Source: Oscillospiraceae bacterium
GTDB lineage: Bacteria; Bacillota; Clostridia; Oscillospirales; Acutalibacteraceae
DNA: 64,000 bases
Assembly (NCBI GenBank): GCA_022483045.1
Contig: JAKVOA010000002.1
Location: 364,501 to 428,500 of the forward strand
Reading direction: 5' to 3'
The notes beneath the pieces were generated by a model. The model was not told where the DNA came from. It made no database searches and worked only from the letters and a program-made list of their open reading frames with translations. A program made the translations under genes and the position numbers. Shown here piece by piece: positions 40,805-50,600 of the stretch. Positions within the stretch are counted from its first letter, which is position 1; the number at the start of each line of letters is the position of its first letter.

Positions 40805-42211
40805 TTATTGTCTTCCGTGTTCCGGTTCCTTTTCATCGACCCGATCTGTTCTCTCCAGGATTCGATCAATATTGGCTTTGGCCATTGTCAGTTCTTTCAT
40901 TTCTTTTCTGGCTGTCTGGTAATTCGGGTATGCCGTTTTCTTTGCGGCCAGAAGCTCCGCGTACTCGGCGCGAAGGCTTTTTATGGTTGGCAATTTTTTC
41001 AGGCCCAGTTCATCAAAAGCTTTCTTTGCCGCCTTATGCAAAAGAATATCTGCCTCATGCTCAACAAGATATTTTTTCGAGTAGCCCGACTTTTGATAAC
41101 CGTCAACGACCGCGTGTGTGCGCGCATAATTGGCGACATGCGTTTCAAGGACGGCGATCTCCGCCATACGCTTTTCTGCCGACTTGATCTGCGCCGCCAA
41201 GGCATTGTAGCGGTCAACAGATTCGGCAGTTTTTGCGGCAAGATCATCATATTGCAGCAGCTTTTTTTCGGTGAGGTAGTTGACCGTTTTGGCCATTTCC
41301 TTGAGATTATATTTCCCAGCATACCTCTTGAAGCCGCCGCCTTTTCCGGAGCGCATCTGCGCTTCAATGTCGATCAGCAGATTAAACGGGCGCACCGTCT
41401 GCTGATATGCCATTTTCTTCTTAGGCGTATGCTGACGTTCACCAGCGATGACCGCTTTAATTTCCGCCTCCGAGTAACCATCGCCGAGGGAGCGAAGTCG
41501 TATACTCTGCTTTTGGCCATGGCCGGTGAAAGATACGTTTGCCCCTTGCTTTACTCCATACCCATCAGCCTGAATCAAGGACAAAAAAGCCTCGTAGGAT
41601 TCCGGCTTCTTAGCAAGAGCTTTATCGATGGCTTCTCGCAGCTGCTCACGATGAGAGGGCTTCACCTGCTCACCGAGCCATTTGTTATAGCTGTTCCGCG
41701 CATGGCGTTTCGGCTGCTCGATGATAGAGTATCCATGCTCAAAGCAAATGATGTCACTGAGCTTTGCCACGGCGCGGCCGGAGCCAAGAAAGTCCCGGAA
41801 CTTGTACCGGCAGTCAATCGTCGTAGAATTCCAGATGATGTGATTGTGGATGTGGTGTTTATCAACGTGGGTGCAGACCAAGAAAGCGTGCTTTCCCTTT
41901 AGAAAACGCGAGGCAAATTCATAGCCGAGCTTGTTTGCATCTTCCGGCGTGATCTCTCCCGGACGGAAAGACTGGCGTACCTGGTAAGCGATCACATCGC
42001 TTTTCTGCTCTCGACCAGTTATAGATTTATACTGCCTTTTGGCAAAAAGGAATTCGGCGTCGGCAGTATGCGGATCGCATCCATACGAAGAAATAAAAGC
42101 CCCGCCGTCGGTCTTTTCCGGATTCTTTGCATAATCTGTCCTGTCGCTGAGACACTGTGCGACGGTTGCTCCCTTGTTCACGTGCATGGAGATAATTCGA
42201 GTGGTCGCCAA
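40805..42211 (-). CDS. HUH relaxase (MobA/TraI-like, Tn1549 type)
   Basis: A 468-residue relaxase that nicks oriT and leads the strand into the recipient. The N-terminus TTRIISMHVNKG, the YAKNPEKTDGG segment and the histidine triad in HVDKHHIHNHIIW are characteristic. The C-terminal half is a long coiled-coil-rich region. TTG 42211 is chosen because GAGGGGAAAG precedes it and the product then begins as in related relaxases; an in-frame ATG at 42265 lacks a site. MobC is encoded nearby on the same strand. Confidence 0.92.
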   Translation of the reverse strand: MATTRIISMHVNKGATVAQCLSDRTDYAKNPEKTDGGAFISSYGCDPHTADAEFLFAKRQYKSITGREQKSDVIAYQVRQSFRPGEITPEDANKLGYEFASRFLKGKHAFLVCTHVDKHHIHNHIIWNSTTIDCRYKFRDFLGSGRAVAKLSDIICFEHGYSIIEQPKRHARNSYNKWLGEQVKPSHREQLREAIDKALAKKPESYEAFLSLIQADGYGVKQGANVSFTGHGQKQSIRLRSLGDGYSEAEIKAVIAGERQHTPKKKMAYQQTVRPFNLLIDIEAQMRSGKGGGFKRYAGKYNLKEMAKTVNYLTEKKLLQYDDLAAKTAESVDRYNALAAQIKSAEKRMAEIAVLETHVANYARTHAVVDGYQKSGYSKKYLVEHEADILLHKAAKKAFDELGLKKLPTIKSLRAEYAELLAAKKTAYPNYQTARKEMKELTMAKANIDRILERTDRVDEKEPEHGRQ

Positions 42212-42287
42212 ATTTCTTTCCCCTCTTTCAAAAATAATTGTCCAGAAACAGCCTCCAAAAGACATATAGATATTGGAGGCGATTTAG

Positions 42288-42490
42288 ATGAAATACGATT
42301 TCCGCGAAATGCCAGTGCTGAGATTCGCAGTTTGCTGCGGCAGGACATTGACGGCCCCAATATTTTCGCAACCGAAGAAATCATGGAGGCTATGACGGTT
42401 CGCACAAAACGGGACCCAGCGAAAATGTCAGAAATTAACATACAAAAAAGCTGGCAGGAATTTCTTATGTATTACAAACCGGATATGTAA
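42288..42490 (+). pseudogene. Small ICE gene, apparently frameshifted
   Basis: GGAGG at 42275-42279 precedes ATG 42288, which opens MKYDFREMPV and then leaves frame. In the -1 frame, from about 42316 the sequence continues as protein-like AEIRSLLRQDIDGPNIFATE to a stop at 42490. A single missing base near 42315 would give one 67-residue acidic protein. It is the only rightward gene in the transfer region and is divergent from the relaxase. Function is unknown. Confidence 0.4.
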
Positions 42491-42535
42491 AAAAGGCGGG
42501 AGGCTCACACCTCTCGTCTTTTGCTGACAGCCTGA

Positions 42536-42832
42536 TTATTGATAAACTCTGTCCTGTATTGCAAACCTGATCTGCTGGATGATGCCCAGCAGCCACGCCG
42601 CAGCCATGGGAATGCCAACAGGACTTACCAGGAAAGCAATCACCAGAAGAATGATGCCGTTCTTTGGAGAATAGGTTGCCAGAACCGCTATTCCCAAGAT
42701 ACCGATCAGGGCGGAGAAAATTCCGAAGACCCAGGCGGTACAATAGAGCAGGCCGGAACAGAACCAGACAAAAATACAGAGCACTGCAATCACCGGCGCG
42801 CAAAGGATTTTCAGCAGTATCTTCATATTCAA
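42536..42832 (-). CDS. Small ICE membrane protein (CD1845-like)
   Basis: A 98-residue protein with three hydrophobic segments (LLKILCAPVIAVLCIFVWF, then WVFGIFSALIGILGIAVLA and IILLVIAFLVSPVGIPM) and a short charged C-terminus. The family is found only beside MobC/relaxase genes in Tn1549-type elements. GGAGG precedes ATG 42832. The role is unknown; a link between relaxosome and membrane is possible. Confidence 0.7.
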   Translation of the reverse strand: MNMKILLKILCAPVIAVLCIFVWFCSGLLYCTAWVFGIFSALIGILGIAVLATYSPKNGIILLVIAFLVSPVGIPMAAAWLLGIIQQIRFAIQDRVYQ

Positions 42833-42904
42833 AACCTCCTATTTCTTCTCTTGAACTGAGCATATCGAAATACCGGATGGATTGCAAGGATGTCAAAAGA
42901 AGAA

Positions 42905-42941
42905 GACGGGGACGCTCTGCACTTCTGCAACCGTCCCCGTC
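42905..42941 (-). terminator. Hairpin after mobC
   Basis: A perfect 10-bp stem (GACGGGGACG 42905-42914, CGTCCCCGTC 42932-42941), followed on the minus strand by TTCTTCTTTT. It lies 20 bases after the mobC stop and may attenuate transcription into the small membrane gene. Confidence 0.6.
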
Positions 42942-42960
42942 AGATGGATTAAATAGTCCA

Positions 42961-43299
42961 TTATCGGATGTTTGCAAGTCGAGTGAGGATAGCATTCGCC
43001 GCCCGCCAGATGAGTTCCTGATTCCGGAGAATATCCTCCATGTCCGTATCGTAGGCGCGGCCTGACGCATTCATGCGCCGTGCCATCTGGTTGATATTGT
43101 TACTGGTACGCCGGAGCAGCGAAATCATCGAGCCAAGTTCCGGAAGTTCAAGCTTAACGACATAACCGTCCATTGCCATCTTCCGAAGATATGCTCCCAT
43201 GTTCTGTGTACCAAACTGGCGCATTTTTTGGTCTATCAATGAACGTTCCTCCGGCGTAACCCAGAATTTCACTTGAACATTTCGCGGTTGATTCTCCAT
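42961..43299 (-). CDS. mobC: MobC-like relaxosome protein
   Basis: A 112-residue MobC-family protein. The ribbon-helix-helix-like N-terminus (VQVKFWVTPEERSLIDQKM) and the RRTSNNINQMARRMNASG motif are diagnostic. It binds oriT and helps strand separation for the relaxase. It lies 1 base after the DUF3848/DUF3849 gene stop on the same strand. Confidence 0.88.
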   Translation of the reverse strand: MENQPRNVQVKFWVTPEERSLIDQKMRQFGTQNMGAYLRKMAMDGYVVKLELPELGSMISLLRRTSNNINQMARRMNASGRAYDTDMEDILRNQELIWRAANAILTRLANIR

Positions 43300-43300
43300 C

Positions 43301-44641
43301 TTATCGCTCCAGCTCCTTGCTCTTTACCACGGGCGTCGGCTTTGCGACGGCAGGCGCAGCCTGCAGCTTATCCCGCACCGAAGGCTTGTGCTGGCGCAGA
43401 GGATGAAATCTGTCCTCATCCGCAGTGATCGTGGCAAACAGCCCCTTGCGACCATCAAGGCCGGTAAAGCCGATACTCTGGAACGGCAGCATGTCCATGA
43501 GCCTGTCCATGTGCTTTGACGTTGCACGCGCGGCAAAATCGGGTGAAATCTGCGCCATGAAATGTGTGCCGTTGGGGCTGTTCGGCTTCATCGGTTCCTG
43601 CAGCTTTGCCAGAATCTGTGTTGCCTCATGCTGCACATCTTCTTTCGTCAGCGGCTGGGTCAGCAGGAAATCATGCCTCGCCTGCGTCGTGAACAAATCT
43701 ACAAGGCCGGGATGCGCTCTATCGACAACAAACTCACGATTACGATCATCGCCCCAGGCATCCTTATCCTCATAGACCGGGACCGTCATTGCCCATCTTT
43801 TGTTGTCGTCGGAAATACGGCCGTCCCAATCTTTGCAGCGCACCGTGTTGGACAGCACAAAAAGAGTACGGTCATAACCGTACTGATCGACCACCTGCTT
43901 GACAGCGCCATGTCCAAGAGCATTGTTCCGGTAATTGTCTGCAATCGCCGTGTCTACGGCATCCCGGCAGGCAATATTGGTTTTGTGGGAAGCTCTGTAC
44001 TGTTCCAGTTCTCCATGCTCATGAGCATAGGACGCCGGATAGCGATACACGGGCATATTCAGGATAGCAAGCTGCCGTTCCTTCTCCTGCTGGAGAAGCG
44101 AATCCGCTCTTGAGGAAACACAGGCCTGGACAATCGCCATGTGGTCGGTTTCAATCTTTTCAAAATCCTGAAACACATCATCCAGCGGAGCTTTGGAAAC
44201 CAGCAGCGCGGACGCCTGCTCCATGCTGAGATCGTTGTATTCCAGCGACAGGAGAATATCTTCGCGCACCGTATATTCATAAGTGCGCTTCAGAATTTCC
44301 TCCGGCGGCTGCGAGAGAAGCCATGAACGATACGTCTCCTGCTCCGCATACATTTTCTCATACAGCGCCGTGTTCAAACCTTCCAGCGCCTTTTCCTGAT
44401 GCTCGGCGTCGCTGCTTTGGTAATAAGCGATTTCATGCTCATTCGTGTCTCCGAACTCACCGATGACAATATCATCAATGGCCTTGCGCGTTTCCGGGTC
44501 AGCGGCCATAACCTTGAACATAAAACCGGAGGAGCCGCGGTCCGGCAGCTCCTCATGGACGGTTTTGATAAACTCCTTGGGATCAGTAAAAAACTGCTGT
44601 TCCCCATTGGAATAGGATGCGGTGCCAACAACAATAGACAT
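43301..44641 (-). CDS. DUF3848-DUF3849 protein
   Basis: A 446-residue protein. A central DUF3848 segment (LYEKMYAEQETYRSWLLSQP to DDVFQDFEK, about 92-160) precedes a DUF3849 domain (VYRYPASYAHEHGELEQYR to NTVRCKDWDGRIS, about 197-280). The C-terminal 150 residues are less conserved and end in a charged tail. It lies directly after the giant methylase-helicase gene (1-base gap). Its function in transfer is not known. Confidence 0.75.
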   Translation of the reverse strand: MSIVVGTASYSNGEQQFFTDPKEFIKTVHEELPDRGSSGFMFKVMAADPETRKAIDDIVIGEFGDTNEHEIAYYQSSDAEHQEKALEGLNTALYEKMYAEQETYRSWLLSQPPEEILKRTYEYTVREDILLSLEYNDLSMEQASALLVSKAPLDDVFQDFEKIETDHMAIVQACVSSRADSLLQQEKERQLAILNMPVYRYPASYAHEHGELEQYRASHKTNIACRDAVDTAIADNYRNNALGHGAVKQVVDQYGYDRTLFVLSNTVRCKDWDGRISDDNKRWAMTVPVYEDKDAWGDDRNREFVVDRAHPGLVDLFTTQARHDFLLTQPLTKEDVQHEATQILAKLQEPMKPNSPNGTHFMAQISPDFAARATSKHMDRLMDMLPFQSIGFTGLDGRKGLFATITADEDRFHPLRQHKPSVRDKLQAAPAVAKPTPVVKSKELER

Positions 44642-47600
44642 TTATAATACCTCCTCATGAGATTTTTGCTTTTTCTCTGTGCCAGCAGCAGGAAGGGTGC
44701 GTTTTAACCCATCCAAAACAGAAGGACGGTCACTTTTTGCGAGAACCTGTTCCGGCTCCCGTGAGTGACCGTCCATGTTCAGAATGGAATCCAGTTCAAC
44801 GAGCCGCGCGGTTTTCTCCCGTAGCTCCGCTTCCTGCGGAAACGGTTTGCCGACCTCGGCTTTGGCTGCTGCCTGCTGCTGAAACAGGTTTTCAAGCTGT
44901 GCTTTTACGCTTGCAAGTCTCTGCGGCATTTGCGCGAGCGCATTGTCGATGCGGATGAGATTGCCGCGCGGGTCCTTGCCCAGTTCCACGCGATGGGTCA
45001 TTTCGCCCTTGAGCGTGAGTACATAGACATTCTGAAAGGCATCAAATGCAAGCTGCATCTTAAATCCGCGATAGCTGCCCACTTCCACGGGGTCATGGCC
45101 CTTGACCTCCTTGCAGGCATCCATCAGTGCAGCGCCAGCGTTTTCCTTGTCAATCAGATGATCTCCCCGCACCTCCATCCCAGCAAAACCGTCTTCCGGG
45201 TGGGGATGCGCCGCCAGAGTTGCCATATCGGCCTCTAACCCTTTGATGAAGCCTTTGTTCTGTTCGATCTGCTCCGGGAAGTATTCGAGCAGATTATCCT
45301 CCATGCGGTACTGCTTGCTCTGGTGGTCGGCTTTCATGATTTTGAGCTTGCTGACCTCAACATCCAAATCCATACGCTCTTTGATGCGTGGATCACCGGC
45401 GCACAGCGCCTTGATCTCCGCGAACGACAGCGCCGTTTCATCCACATCCTCACAGGAACGCACCGGTGATTTTGAAGTCATGATCTGTGCGATAAATTTT
45501 TGCTTGTTTTCGACAGTCTGCCACAGATAGGCGTCAAACGTGCCTTCAGTGACATATCGGCAGACATGAACTTTTTTGTTGTGGTTTCCTTGACGCTCAA
45601 TGCGGCCTTTGCGCTGAATCAGATCTCGCGGCCTCCACGGGCAGTCCAAATCATGGCTGGCAATCAGACGATCCTGGACGTTGGTGCCCGCGCCCATTTT
45701 GGCGGTGCTGCCGATCAGAACACGCACCTGCCCGCTGCGAACTTTCCCGAATAGCTCTTTCTTCTGAACGTCCGTGTTGGCATCATGAATAAATGCTACC
45801 TGTTCGGCGGGAATCCCTTTCTCGATGAGTTTTTGCCGAATGTCGGTATAGACTGTAAACGCTGGTTCGGGGTCAGGCAGTTCAATATCGGTTTCCAAAG
45901 CGTGGATTTCCGGGCTGTCCAGATTACCTCCCGCCGTCTTGGCTGCACGGTTCACCGAAGTCGCCGCCCTGGGCGTGGAAATATCGCAAAAAACGAGTTG
46001 GGTCAGCTTGTCGGCCTCGCCATCTTTCCAGAACTGAACGATGTTGTCCACACACTGGTTTACTTTTGTTCCCGGTTCATCCGGCAGCATATCATTGAGA
46101 ATACGCTGGTCGAGGCCGAGCTTTCGCCCATCGGAGGTAATCTTGAGCATATTGTCAACGGATGGGTCAACCGCGCCGCTGTGTACCACTGCGGCGCGCT
46201 CTGACAGCGCCTGCACCATTTCCTGTTGGTGTTCCGTAGGCTTGGAGGCATAGGTGTGATACTCAACCTCCGGTGTAGGCAAATGGAGCTGATCGGCTGT
46301 CTTGATGTCGGCAACTTCCTTGAACATATTCATAAGCTCCGGCAGATTGAAAAACTTTGCAAACCGTGTACGCGCCCGATAGCCGGTGCCTTCCGGGGCA
46401 AGCTCCAGCGCCGTGACCGTTTCGCCAAAGCGTGAGGCCCAGCAGTCAAAATGGCTCATACCGAGTTCCTTCAGCCGGTCGTACTGTAAATATCGCTGGA
46501 TAGTATACATCTCGGTCATGCTGTTTGAGATCGGCGTGCCTGTGGCGAACACTGTGCCGCGATTGCCGGTCAGCTCGTCAAGATACCGGCACTTGGAGAA
46601 CATATCACTGGACTTCTGCGCATCTGTGGTGGAAAGCCCGGCCACATTACGCATTTTGGTATAGAGAAAAAGGTTCTTAAAATTGTCTGATTCATCCACG
46701 AACATGCGGTCGCAGCCGAGCTGCTCAAAGGTCACAACATTGTCTTTCCGAGAATCCGCCTGCAGCTTTTCCAGCCGTGCTTCCAGCCCTTTGCGGGTGC
46801 GCTCCAACTGCTTAACCGTAAACCGTTCTCCGCCGCTGCTCTGCACTTCGTCTATACCGTCCGTGATCTCGTCGATCTGCTCTTGAAGGAGCCGTTCCTG
46901 ACGCTCAGGGCTGATGGGAATTTTCTCAAACTGCGAGTGGCCGATGATAATGGCGTCGTAGTCGCCGGTAGCGATGCGGGCGCAGAACTTCTTGCGATTG
47001 TGGGTTTCAAAATCTTTTTTGGTGGTAACAAGGAGGTTTGCGGAGTGGTAGAGCCGCAGAAACTCTGATGCCCATTGCTCTGTCAGATGGTTCGGCACCA
47101 CGAAAATGCTTTTCTGCGACAAACCGAGGCGTTTGGATTCCATACAGGCCGCCACCATTTCAAAAGTCTTGCCTGCGCCAACTTCGTGTGCCAGCAGTGT
47201 ATTACCACCGTAAAGCACATGAGCGACGGCGTTTTTCTGATGGTCGCGGAGTTGGATTTCCGGGTTCATACCGGCAAACGTGATATGGCTTCCGTCGTAT
47301 TCGCGGGGGCGGGTGCTGTTCATTTCCTCGTTATACTGCCGCACCAGTGCCTGACGGCGTTCCGTGTCCTGCCAAATCCAATCTTTGAAAGCATCCCGGA
47401 TTGCCTGCTGCTTTTGGGCGGCGAGTGTGGTTTCTTTGGCGTTGAGAACGCGCCGTTCCTTGCCGTCCGGGTCCTCCACGGTGTCGTAAATGCGGACATC
47501 GCGCAGATTCAGAGAATCTTCGAGGATGCGGTAGGCATTTGCCCGGTCGGTGCCGTAGGTGACAGTGGCCGCCACATTGCCGTAACCGACATTGCTCTTG

Positions 47601-50600
47601 CCGCTGATGTTCCACTCGGCTGTATAGGAGGAGTAGTGTACCTGAATGTTTCTGCGAAGATAAAAGGGCGGGTTGAAGGTTTCCTCCATGAATTGCTGGA
47701 TATACTGCTTGTCGATCCACGTAGCGCCAAGACGGACTTCAATTTCAGAGGCGTCCAAATCCTTGGGTTGCGCCTTTTCCAACGCCTCCACATTGATCCG
47801 GTATGCCGGGTCCTTATCGGCAGCACGTTTGGCCTCCCGCAGTTTCTGCCGCACATTTCCAGACAGATATTCGTCGCTGGTCTGCCAGTTGTTGCGTATG
47901 GGGTCATGGAAAATCACGCCGGTGAGATCGGATATAATTTCATCCTCATTTTTGCCGGTGAGCTGCTCCATATAGAGCAGATCTACTTTGGCGTGTTCCG
48001 CGATAGAAACAGCAAGCGCTTCGCTGGCAGTATCTACTGTGGAAACGGCGGTATGCTGCTTGATGGTGCGCTTGGTGAACATATCCGCCTTGCGTTCCAG
48101 CCTGCCGTCATCGTCCAGCACTTCCAGAGAACACAGAAGGTAGTAGGACGAATCGTCCGAAAAGGCAAGCCGGTTGGCGCGGTCATTGATAAGACCATAT
48201 TTTGTGGAGAACTCGTCGTAAAGCCGGTTGAGCTTGTGCTGCTCCCCGATGATGGAAAGCGGGTCGCTCTCATCCATCTGAAGGTCGATTAGGCGGTGAA
48301 CGCAGTCCCGCAGTTCTACCATGCCCTTAACGCGTTCCTGTGCGGTGGCGTTCAGTTCCGGACGCACCATGCGGGAATTTTCGCGGTAGTAGACGCTGCC
48401 GTCCACTACGGTGTAAGAATAGTTTTTGACGCTGGGGTCTGCCGGAATGGAGGTGTCGATTGGCTCATCTTCGCCCAGCTCCGGAAGCTCTGCTTCTGTG
48501 TATTTGCCGCCGATAGACTGCACGGCGTCATGGAGCTGATCCGCAAGGCTCAGCCCTTCAATCGGCTCCACGGTGAAATCCTGCTTGCCGTACTGGGTGC
48601 TTTCGGAGGTCTGCCGTCCGAGAATCATTTCCGGGTGGTCGATGAAATAGCTGTTTATGCCAAAGCCGTCGTTGTTCTGCCCCAGATGCACCCAGTCCGG
48701 CTCAATGTCGATGGGGCGGTCACGCTTTTGGAGAAAGATAATGTCGGAGACAACATCCGTTCCTGCGTTGGCGCGGAAAGCGTTGTTGGGAAGCCGGATG
48801 GCTCCCAGCAGCTCCGCCCGCTGTGCGATGTACTTGCGGACTTCCGGAGACTGCTTATCCATCGTGTAGCGGGAAGTGACGAAAGCCACCACGCCGCCAG
48901 GACGCACCTGGTCGAGAGATTTTGCGAAAAAGTAGTCATGAATCGAAAAGCCGAGCTTGTTGTAAGCCCGGTCGTTTACCTGATATTGTCCGAACGGCAC
49001 ATTGCCGATGGCGAGGTCAAAGAAGTCACGCCGGTCGGTGGTTTCAAAGCCAGCCACGGTGATGTTGGCCTGCGGATAAAGCTGTTTTGCGATGCGCCCT
49101 GTGATGCTGTCCAGCTCAACGCCGTAAAGATTGCTGCTTTTCATTGCCTCCGGCAGAAGGCCGAAGAAATTGCCAACGCCCATCGCCGGTTCCAGAATGT
49201 TCCCGGCTTTGAAGCCCATATTGCCGACTGCTTCATAGATAGCCTTGATAACGGTGGGACTGGTGTAATGCGCGTTCAGGGTTGAGGAACGGGCCGAAGC
49301 GTATTCTTCCGGGGTCAGCAGTGATTGCAGCTCTTTATATTCAGCTGACCATGACGTTTTGGTTTCATCGAAAGCATCAGGAATGCCGCCCCAACCGACA
49401 TAACGGGAAAGAACTTTCTGTTCTTCCGATGTGGCGGGCCGGTTTTCCTGCTCGACCGAGTGCAGTGTTCGGATTGCTGCAATGTTTGCCTGATACTTGG
49501 CCTTTGGTCCTCCGACGCCAAGATTGTCGTCGGTAATGCGGAAGTTTTCAGACTGCGGGACAATCTCCGGCGAGGTATGCTCCGGTTCTGTGTGCAACTG
49601 TTCCACCACAATGTCATAGGGCATATTGTTTTCGTCTGCTGGGTAGACCGCGACAGTTTCAGCGGTCATTTCCGGTTGGGCTGGGACTTGTGCCGCTGGC
49701 GCTGGTTTCCCAGGCTGTGGGTAACGCTCCATGAGACGCGAAAAACTCTCGCTGCTTTCTGCGCGGAAGATCGGATAGCGCAGCGTGGGATCGCGGAGCT
49801 GAATGGAAGAATCCCTGACCTGCGTAATAATAAACGGCTTGCCGTTCTCCAAATAAACCGTGTCACCTACGGAAAACGGAAATACTTGGGCGGGCTCATC
49901 TTCTGCCTGTGTCACATTCTCGGCATCCGCCACAACCTGCTGGATGAAAGGATTCTGGCTCAGTGCAGCCGGGTCTACCACTTCACCGTTTACGATACCG
50001 GCCTGCGCCAGACGGCCCCGCAGATCGTCCGGGTCGACGTCATCCAGATTGTCATGTTCTTCCTGCGTGTAAAAGGTATCCTCTTTGACCATCCGGGCAA
50101 TTCGGCGCTGCGCCTTTGTCCAGGAAAGCTCTACCGGTTCTGCACCCTCAATGGCTACGGTGAAGGACGTCTTGCCGCCGCCAAACTCATTTTGCAGCCA
50201 TGCGGCGGTTTCCTTGTCACGGGCATGGGTAAGCATATAGCTGTTGGTGTGCTGCTTGCTTTTCAGATTACCGTTCCAGCGTTGAAGGGCAGCGTCAATT
50301 TCGGCGTCTGAAACAGCACGAAGCGGTTTCGGCATTGCCTGTTCTCTTTCAGGAGCAGACTGCAGCAGTGAAGGTTCCTCTGTTTCCTTTGCGCCAGCGG
50401 CCTCAAGAATTTTCTTCTGCGCAACAACTTCACGCACCTGATACAGATAATCGTTGGCCTGCCATTCGCTGGTGAATTCTTCGCTGATGCCGTCATCGTC
50501 CACATAGTAAGCATTATGCAGCTCATCCCAAACGGCATAGCCGTTCTCGCTCTCGATAACAGCAAACCGTTCGTTATTATCAGCGTATTCTTCAAGGGCA

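Noticed and set aside
47075-49285. Long rightward open frames opposite the giant helicase gene
   Set aside because: They mirror the codon pattern of the helicase gene and have no ribosome binding sites or known domains.
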